Assembly: GCA_027382625.1 (NCBI GenBank)
Contig: JAJKFJ010023866.1
Coordinates: 1 to 41,871 of the forward strand
Length of the DNA stretch: 41,871 nt
Direction of reading: 5' to 3'
From: Tetmemena sp. SeJ-2015
Taxonomy: Eukaryota > Ciliophora > Spirotrichea > Sporadotrichida > Oxytrichidae
Shown: piece after piece, positions 34,241 to 41,871 of the stretch
Layout: each line of letters starts with the position of its first letter
Numbering within the stretch: the stretch's first letter is position 1
Notes under the pieces: model-generated
Seen by the model: the letters and a program-made list of their open reading frames with translations, nothing else
What the model was told of the DNA's origin: nothing
Databases searched by the model: none
Position numbers and translations under genes: made by a program

Positions 34241-37200
34241 ATGGAAGCATTTGCTATAGAATTAAAATCAGGACTCGAAGCTATTTATCTACACAATCAA
34301 CAAAGCATAATTCCAACTCAATAAAATGCAAGCCACTCACTAATAAATTAGTCACACCTCTACCATGACGTTTAGCAATTGTAAAACCTGATCATAGTAA
34401 AGAAAGAAAATCGAATTAGGAGGCTGAAAAAGAGAGGGCCTTAAAATATTGTAAAGTAAGTTCCTAGTGGAGATGCAGGAGAGAATCTACCTAATTAAAA
34501 CTTTTCAAGCCAAATTCAAGATGAGGAAGCAGCCAATGAATTTGATAAGGATGAGTTTCAGCAATTTTCCTTCAATAAAGAAATGAAGATCCTCGAGACT
34601 CCTTACTCTGATCAATTAAAATATTGTTTATCATCTCTCTCTCTCTCTATACGATATATAAATACTGATACTGAAATTGCTCCAAGTCACATTGAAGAGT
34701 AAATTCAGGAAATGTAAATGCTTGTTTAAGGTGATAATCCTACTTCATCATAAGTTTACTCTCAATAAATTAGTGGATAAGCAAACAAGCCTCCAAATCA
34801 AAATTAGCAATAAATTTCACAAAATGAGTAATCCAAACTAAGCACGAATTTGATGCAAATAAGTTAGCATACCTAAAAAACTACAGAGGAAGGAGCAATA
34901 GAGGGCGCTATCAAAGAGGATGTTATAAATGAGTGTGCTGAAAGTTTAATTATGGATTTGGAGGAGAATCAAGAAGGGGAGATCAAACTACGAAAAGCAA
35001 ACGGCGGAGAAGATTTTAAAGCAAATGATTTCGGTGAGCAACTTGAATCTAGCTTTTAGAATTCGAGCGAGCTAGTTAATTATTATGATTATTTTAGTAA
35101 AATTCATTTTCTTATTATTTTAGCTGAGAGGAAAGATTCAATTTCCTATAAATGACAATTAAAAGGCCTCGTTGTTTATCGAAGAATAAGAAAACAACAA
35201 CAACAACAATAATATCCTTTCATATTCTCAGAACCCCTTCTCAAATTCTCATACCTCTGAATTCATTTTTTCTGAGGAAAATCATATTGAAAAGGGTTAA
35301 AAGCTCCCGCCATTTAAAAACGGATCTAAAATTGTAAAGAGATAGAACGAGAAGATTAAAAATGTCATAATCTCTCGACAACACACAGAGAGATAGAAAT
35401 CAACTAGTGAAATAAATAATATTAAAAATATTTTCTCTTATTTATAGTGAAGAGATACATGGAACTAACTCACTTAATAAAACTACAGTGCAGTTCAATA
35501 AGCCCTTAGCACTCACTCATTTTAAAAGCAACAATACCAAATATGGCAGTAGAAGATTCAGCCCCAGGGACAATTCCCCTAAATAGTCTATATTTCTTAT
35601 TATAAACCTACTTTGAAGAATAATCACTCTTCAATTTATTGTCATAGCATTTTAATGTAGCTTAAATTTTCATCATCATTCATATTATTGCATATAATCT
35701 TGTAATATCCGAAGAAATTAGGTCTGAGCAAGCGTTAAATGAAAGCCTCTGGATCCAAACAAATCTAAGCCATGGCAAGGATTAAACCTATGATGGAAAT
35801 TCAACAACAGGGCCATACTAAGACCACCCAGCAGCGTCAAATTGATAGATATAGGCGCAACCTTAATCAGACCTTTGAGAATATGAGTATAGGCTCCTCA
35901 ACTCATAAAGGCTTGGGCCGCAATAAAGGGAAAGGCCTGCTCTCAAACTCTAGCTATGAAGAAACTCCTTTCAATCAATAAATAGCAACTAAGAGATTTT
36001 TATTACAATTTAATGGATTTAACTTCTTTCAACGTTCAATCCATCTCTTCTCTGAATTTCAAGAGTGCTTAAAATTTGAACAACCCCATTCTGAATTTGA
36101 ATACCAAAACCTAGAAACTACTGCAACTAGATGGCTTGCAAGTGATAAGTGAAACTAAGCCGAATTAATCGTCTACAAATTAATTTATTCTCTATATCAA
36201 TAGTATATTAAATACTTGTCTCATCAGCAGATAGCTGGCTAAAACCAGGTTTAACTATCTGAGAGACAGCTGAACCCCTATCTATAAAGCAACCCACTGA
36301 GTTAAAGTTTCTACTTGAACAAAGAACTCAAGCCCAAGAAGTATAAGAGTGAAAATAGACCGAAGAATGAAGTCATGGACTCCACGCGACAAACTCAAAA
36401 CCAGACTGATCAATCCTAGATAGCCAAAAAAGGCAAACAGAAAAAAGGAAAGAAGAAAATCATGATCAAAACTCAGATAGAATTCGATGATGATCTTTAA
36501 TGCAGTTTTTAAAATATGACTTTACTTTATTGTTTAGATATCTTAAGATGGAGGATCTAGAGGAGTTTAGAATACTAGCGAGGTCAAAGATTAGCTTCAC
36601 GTCTAAAAACAAGACCTAGAGCAACTTTAATTAGTCAAATCTAGCGCCACTTAAACAGCAAAGACCTTATCAAATTGGAAATTTAAATTAACTGTAGCCT
36701 TTAGATAACTTACAATTTGTGCCATTTTTATTTTAGAGCAGTTGTAACAGCGAAATAAGTTTGTTCAGAAATCAGATGTAATCAGGAGTAGAATTCACAA
36801 GTTAGATAAACTCGTAGGGAAAATCAAATAGCAAGATACACACACCTATCATCAAGCTTAGAATTGGCATCTTTAAAATTAGCCTAATACCTTAAAGTAT
36901 TAAGTGGAAGATAATTAGATAGCTCCTTCTTAAGATGCAGTACTTTATAACGAGCAAGTTCAAGACAGGTTTATTCCATAACAAATCCACAAGATGCCTG
37001 TAGATACTACAATGAACCCAATCTCCAGTCAGTAGGTCTTAAAGAAGATTAGTCATCTTAAAAACTTGAGCTTATAAGATTAACCTACAAGTTTGATCAG
37101 GAAATCACAGAGCTTGCTGAGAAATTAAAGAAGCATTTTACCTAAAATCTAACGCTTCAGCAAAGACGAAGGTGATTAAAAATTGACTTGTAATTAATTT

Positions 37201-38448
37201 AATAGAAGATTAAGTTCCTGCTCCTCCTCAACTTGGATATAATGGATAAAATGATTAGGAGATAAGATAAAGCTTCTAGGATATTCCCATTCATTCATAA
37301 AGGTTAATAAAACGACAAGTGAAGAGAAAGAGATTAGCATAGAGTTAATCCTCCTCATTCTATTATCTTTATTTCCTTAATAGTTAAGCAGGCTTGTACA
37401 AAGTAACCAAGAGTCCTAGAAAGTTAGTAATAGAGACGAATCTGCCAGACTGCATCCCAAATTAGTCCTTGGTAGAACTCTATCGCCACCAGCTTATGAC
37501 TCCTAATTTTCAGAGCAGCCACCAATAGCTCTCCTCTACAAACTACCCCAGAGCGAACTTAAATAGAGCCAATTTCAACCAGACTTCAACCTCTAAGTTT
37601 CAGCTTGCCAAGCTTATTAGTGCCTCCTCATCCTAGCGATCCCCTCAACTCTCAGAGAAAGACTTTGACTCTTTTAGATAGAGTGAGAGTAACTTCAACG
37701 TTACTGCCCTCAATTTCAAGAATATGCAAGATGAGTTTGGAAATTAGCAGGATTATTCATAAAGAAGTGCGAGGAAATCCAAATTGACTCGCTTTTAAGT
37801 TCCTCGAGATCTCAAAGCCATGATGAAGATGATGATGAACCAGACTCAGAATTTATCAATAAGGTGTTTATTATTGAACTTTTTAATTTCCCATAATCGT
37901 AAATCAGAAAAAGTAAAAGGGTTTCTCAAACGACGAAGATCTCTCCGATCAAAGAGAACTCCTCTCCACAAAGGAAAGTCTTAAGATAGGGCTCTTAAAA
38001 ATCTCTGAAGAAACATAAATCAGGAACAAGTGAACTGCTACAAGCTATAATGCAGAAGAAAATAGTAAAGAACGGTTAAAGAAATAGGGGCGGGATTTAT
38101 TCTCAGGCCTAGAGTCCCACTTTTGGATTAGAGAGTGACAGAGCGGGCAAGCAATAAATTATCATCAAGAGACGGAGGTTGCCAGACACTGAAGCTCAAA
38201 TCACTCTGCATAAGAATAGCTCCAATGAATCTCTGTTCAAGGCAAATTTCTATCTCAATTCTCCCACTAACTAAAGCCCCTATAATTAGAAGTAGCATAT
38301 TTCTAATCTTGAAAGCAATCGACATAACCAGTTAAGTAGAAGAAATATTCAGGAAATTTTAAATCGTAAGACGCATAGAGTCTTTAATCCTAGTAGCTAG
38401 ATTTAGCATCTAGATAAATAAAGCAAGTTAAGAAATTTATAACTATGA
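34241..38448 (+). CDS. gene D, right-arm copy
   Basis: Identical to 4971-9178 in reverse complement. The first frame runs without TGA from ATG 34241 to about 35077 and, after one insert, on to about 35404. Further open blocks with plausible coding composition lie near 35700-36130, 36330-36510, 36548-36900, 36910-37250 and 37430-38448. The frame changes between blocks fit retained IESs or introns, but I could not assign all of them. Confidence 0.6.
35405..35444. other. IES in gene D, 40 bp, pointer TAGTGAA
   Basis: TAGTGAA occurs at 35405-35411 and again at 35445-35451. Removing one copy plus the AT-rich stretch between gives a continuous frame (STSEEIHGTNSLNK). Splicing at the overlapping GT-AG gives a different frame with less protein-like sequence. 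The mirror in the left arm is 7975-8014. Confidence 0.6.
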
Positions 38449-38616
38449 AGGAGAATAAAGATTTATTCTAACTATGAAAGTATTGTAAATAGCAGAGCTA
38501 CTTTATACTTAATTTATTCAATTCCTTGAAAGTTTTAGACTACTAAGCAAACGCTTATTGTGGAATACACATGAATTTTATAATGTTGGATATTTACCTC
38601 AAATGACTATATTATT

Positions 38617-40319
38617 TCATAAAATATCTGAGTTCTTGGTTGATTTCACTTCTCCCTAATAGCCATTCCCAATTCCCATAGCTCCTCTACTTCCACTTAA
38701 TTCCCTTATTATATTTAAAATAGAAGATGAATTACGACTTAACCTGCTTAGATCCTTCAAGGAATGAGAGACAGAGAGGTTACTGTTGTTAACTTATTAG
38801 GACGGTTTCAAACTTTTTAATACCTCGTGTGTCTTTAAAACTCTATCTTGCATCTCCTACTCTAGTTTTGCAAGTTACTTGATCTATTTATCAGTTTGGC
38901 GCTTCTTTTTCCTTTCCTCTTTTACTCTTTGCAGAAAGCTTTACTTAGTCTACTCATCTTTAAGATGTTTTTGCTCTAGCATTCTCTGTTTCGACATCTG
39001 TAGTTGCTCTTTGATGAGTAGCGCGTTTACACTCTTCTGATATTAGATGCTCTCTGCAAACTTCATTTTCTCTCGCTCTATACTTTGCTTCTCTTTCTGT
39101 ACCTCGTCATGCAACTGCTTCTTCTATTTCTATATCTCACTTATCTTCTCATTCAATTAGTAGCAATGATAAATGAGCTTGCTTGCTTGCAATTAGTAGA
39201 TATTTTGATGGAAATTTTGATTGACAAACATCTTGCTTATTGAATTGCGGTTGTGAATTAGTTCCATGTGCTCAGCCACTCTTTGCTCTCTGTCCATTGC
39301 TGCCTGCTTGATGAGTCGCATCTTCTAATCGTAGCTTTCTCTGACTCTGGCCATCTCTTCCGCCTTTTTGCGCTCGTTGTCTATCTTGCGCAGATACTTC
39401 TCCTCATCTATCTTCAGCTTCAAGATCCTTGACTGCATAGCGTACGCATTCTTAATTGACTGATGCTTGTCTTGCTTGGCTTTGATGAGATTGAGTTGAG
39501 ACTACGATTTATTTCTCAAAGTTCGTTCTTGAGCATTAAATTATCAACTTATGCATATATTAACTTCATTCAATACTCCTTTATAAGCATATTCCTTCTC
39601 AAGTTGAGAATATTCTTCTTCATCTATGTCATTAGCAGCACCTGAATATCTACCACCGCCGCCGTAATAGCCTGTCCCTCCGTTTATATTGACTTCACTA
39701 TTAGAGTATTAAAGTTATCTAGGGTACAGCACCTAACTCTGCTTGAGGTTTTGAATTTGCTGTTTAGATAGGGAGTTGCCGCCATCCTCTGAATGAATTA
39801 TCAAGCTACTAAACTTGGGTGATTTTACTTGCTAATATCCCTGCTCCAAATTTGAGCTACTAAGTTTATTCCTAAGGCTAGTTGAAGACAATTAAGGATT
39901 GCTATAATTGTAGCTCTAGTTATTCGTAGTCCTCAAATCTTTATAAAAGCGACACAAAATGAGCATTATAAGACTAATTATAAGTGATAGCGAGGCAGTG
40001 TTGTATTTTTAAATGTCCCTTTAAGAGCCACTCTGATTACTGCTACCGTTTTGACTTTGAGTGTAGCCATTCTTCTAAGATTAATTATTAGTGCTGTTGT
40101 ACTGGGACGTAGATGATGGATTCTCGATCCTTATAGCATTTTAGTCCTATTGGCCCTTATTGCGTAACTGAGGAAGAGAAGTACTACAAAGAAAGGTTTA
40201 GACTTCAGAATGATGAATTCATGGAGTAGATAAAACGATTATCATAAGGTGCTATGCAAAGACAGAATGGAATACTGTACTTACTCTTGCTTGATTGGCT
40301 AATCAACATCGCTGTCCAT
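38617..40319 (-). CDS. gene B, right-arm copy lacking the 45-bp insert
   Basis: Mirror of 3055-4802 and 45 bp shorter. At 39458-39461 a single AGTC (GACT on +) remains where the left arm has two copies bounding the insert. The coiled-coil frame runs straight through (KHQSIKNAYAMQ). Otherwise identical to the left copy where compared. Confidence 0.7.
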
Positions 40320-40502
40320 CTTATCACTTTAAATAAATTAAGGGCTTTCATTCACATATGAATGAATACTTTCCATTGAAGATTCTATTAATTTATTTTC
40401 GCTTTATTTTGATGTCCTCTTAATTATAATCCAAGGGTATGTATCTCTAAATTATGTTAGAGTCATTCAAAACTTATAATTTTATACTTGATTCCTCTAT
40501 TT

Positions 40503-41871
40503 TCACTTTCTTGGAGCTTTTTAAGGTTAATCTTTGCTCTAAGAACGTTAGCGAGTCTACTAGTCACTCTACTACTACTACTACTACTTCTATTGCTTAT
40601 GATGATCTTTGTGGTGGACTATTTTCTTTCCCGCCTCTTGGAGTTGCTTCTCCTTTGTGATTGCCTCTTATGGCCTTTCTCCTTTAGATTTCTATCTCTG
40701 ATCCTTGATTCTCTTTTGCTTGAGAATCTCAGCATTGGATTTTTTACCAATTTCCGCAGCTTGATCAGGCAGAGATAGCTTCTGCGCTTTTGAAGGGGAT
40801 GGACCCTATCCTCCAAAAGCTAAGTTACTCTTTAACTTCTATCTCTATCTTAGCATCTCTGATCTCTTCTCCTCCAAAAGCTTCTTCTCTAAATTTTCCA
40901 CTGGATTTTAGACTATATGAATTCAAAATTTAGTTAACTTCTCTTTCAGCCTCACCTCATCTAGTCCATCTGCATTTTGAAGTCCAATCTCGCCTCCTTT
41001 CTGGGCACCTTTACCAGTTTTCTGACCTCTAAGTGGTAGAGCCTCCTCGTCCTCTTATCCCTCTTCATTTGACTCTCCAGATTCAAGCTTAATAAAACAC
41101 TATCCTTCCTTTAATAAGATTCCTGTGAATAATAGCCATCATCACTTTCATCATCGAGTTAGCTGTCAGGAGGGTTTGAGTTCTTGCCAGCCGCTCTCCC
41201 TCTCGCAGCTCGTTTCTTCTCATCACTTGCTCTCTGCTGCTTTGAGTTTGAGTTTGATTAAGAGCCGTTCTCATCTGCCTCCTCCTCGTCAATCACTGTT
41301 TTGCTCTTCTTAGAGGAGGCATCAGGCAGGTTGCTTACATCCCTCAGCTTCTAACTCTGTCTCTGCATCTGTCGCTGCTTCTTCTTAAGTAAGTTCTCTA
41401 CCTTGCTCTTGACAAGATCTCTATCTAAGAGAAGCCATTCATTATAAGTAGGAGCAATAAGGAAGGAGTTACTTACTGGCACTCTGAACGTTGTATTGAT
41501 CGTAGAGCTGAGTGTTGAAAGAGACCTAACTTGACATCGTCATGTTTATCATCTCCTGAGTTCCAATCGATTCCTGATTTATCTTGCTCTTATCTGACTA
41601 AAGCAAATGCAATATATCACAAATTGGCTCTTCTTAGGCATGTGGATCCCTCTCTGTTTGGCACCTGGCTGCTAGGGAGGCTAGTTCTAAGTCCATTTAG
41701 ATTTGATTGTCGAGGCTCTGTCAAACTACTCAGGATCTAAACTGTTCTGCCCTGGCTTGAGAGTGTTTCCTATCTGCCTTAGCATCTTAAACTTTTAACC
41801 AGGGGTCGTGGGGATGCCCCTTGGGTCCAGAGCCATGCTCTCCTGTCTGCCAACACCACTTGCATTCAACA
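40503..41871 (-). CDS. gene A, right-arm copy, truncated by the window end
   Basis: Mirror of 1503-2871 with no difference seen. It carries the C-terminal part of the charged low-complexity protein, including the TAG-encoded glutamine run (about 40570-40590 on this strand). The acidic tract and everything 5' of it lie beyond the window. Confidence 0.6.

Larger units (their letters stand above)
25022..41871. repeat. right arm of giant spaced inverted repeat
   Basis: Reverse-complement copy of 1503-19183. It lacks the 45 bp and 27 bp inserts of the left arm and keeps one copy of each flanking direct repeat (39458-39461 and 30762-30769). It still contains the five IESs of the aldo/keto reductase gene and most others, so it is not a fully processed macronuclear sequence. 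At about 25920-26185 and 26325-26450 it departs from the left arm and becomes homopolymer-rich. It is cut by the end of the window inside gene A. Confidence 0.95.

Noticed and set aside
1..41871. Standard genetic code bacterial or viral DNA
   Set aside because: Recognisable domains (aldo/keto reductase, F-box, ion channel) contain many in-frame TAA and TAG at non-terminal positions, and true ends fall on TGA. GT-AG introns are also present.
1..41871. Telomeres, tRNA genes, rRNA or CRISPR-like arrays
   Set aside because: I saw no runs of CCCCAAAA/GGGGTTTT type repeats, no cloverleaf-like sequences and no regularly spaced direct repeats.

Overview
The window reads as ciliate germline (micronuclear) DNA, or DNA from a developing macronucleus. 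Open frames hold only if TAA and TAG are read as glutamine and TGA is the only stop. Coding stretches are split by AT-rich inserts of 10 to about 540 bp. Each insert lies between short direct repeats of 2-10 bp, and removing it with one repeat copy restores a clean frame, often at a conserved motif. This is the internal eliminated sequence (IES) and pointer architecture of spirotrich (Oxytricha-like) ciliates. Ordinary GT-AG introns are also present, and some junctions can be read either way. The species cannot be named from the sequence.

Layout. The window is a giant spaced inverted repeat. The left arm (1503-19183) is repeated in reverse as the right arm (25022-41871, still running at the window end), around a 5.8 kb single-copy centre. 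From the outside inwards the left arm carries: A, a low-complexity charged protein (+, partial); B, a coiled-coil protein (+); D, a large Q/N/S-rich protein (-); F, an aldo/keto reductase (-); G, an F-box/leucine-rich-repeat protein (+); and the C-terminal half of H, a very large TRP/polycystin-like cation channel (-). The centre holds the N-terminal half of H (+), a WD40-like propeller region, which then runs into the right-arm copy of the C-terminal half. I saw no base substitutions between the arms where I compared them. They differ by two insertions in the left arm (45 bp and 27 bp), each exactly bounded by a direct repeat as an IES would be, and by a corrupted-looking stretch in the right arm near the centre.

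Main points. (1) Gene F has five pointer-bounded IESs, and removing them gives one 433-codon frame with family motifs restored at each junction. (2) The two halves of gene H join in frame only if the + strand N-half (ending at 25017) is linked through a TGTAT pointer to the inverted C-half at 19192. This suggests a germline gene split by an inversion, and the palindrome may be an assembly of germline and rearranged forms. (3) Gene G combines an F-box/LRR protein with a textbook PIP-degron motif, hinting at PCNA/S-phase control. Genes A, B and D have no recognised function.
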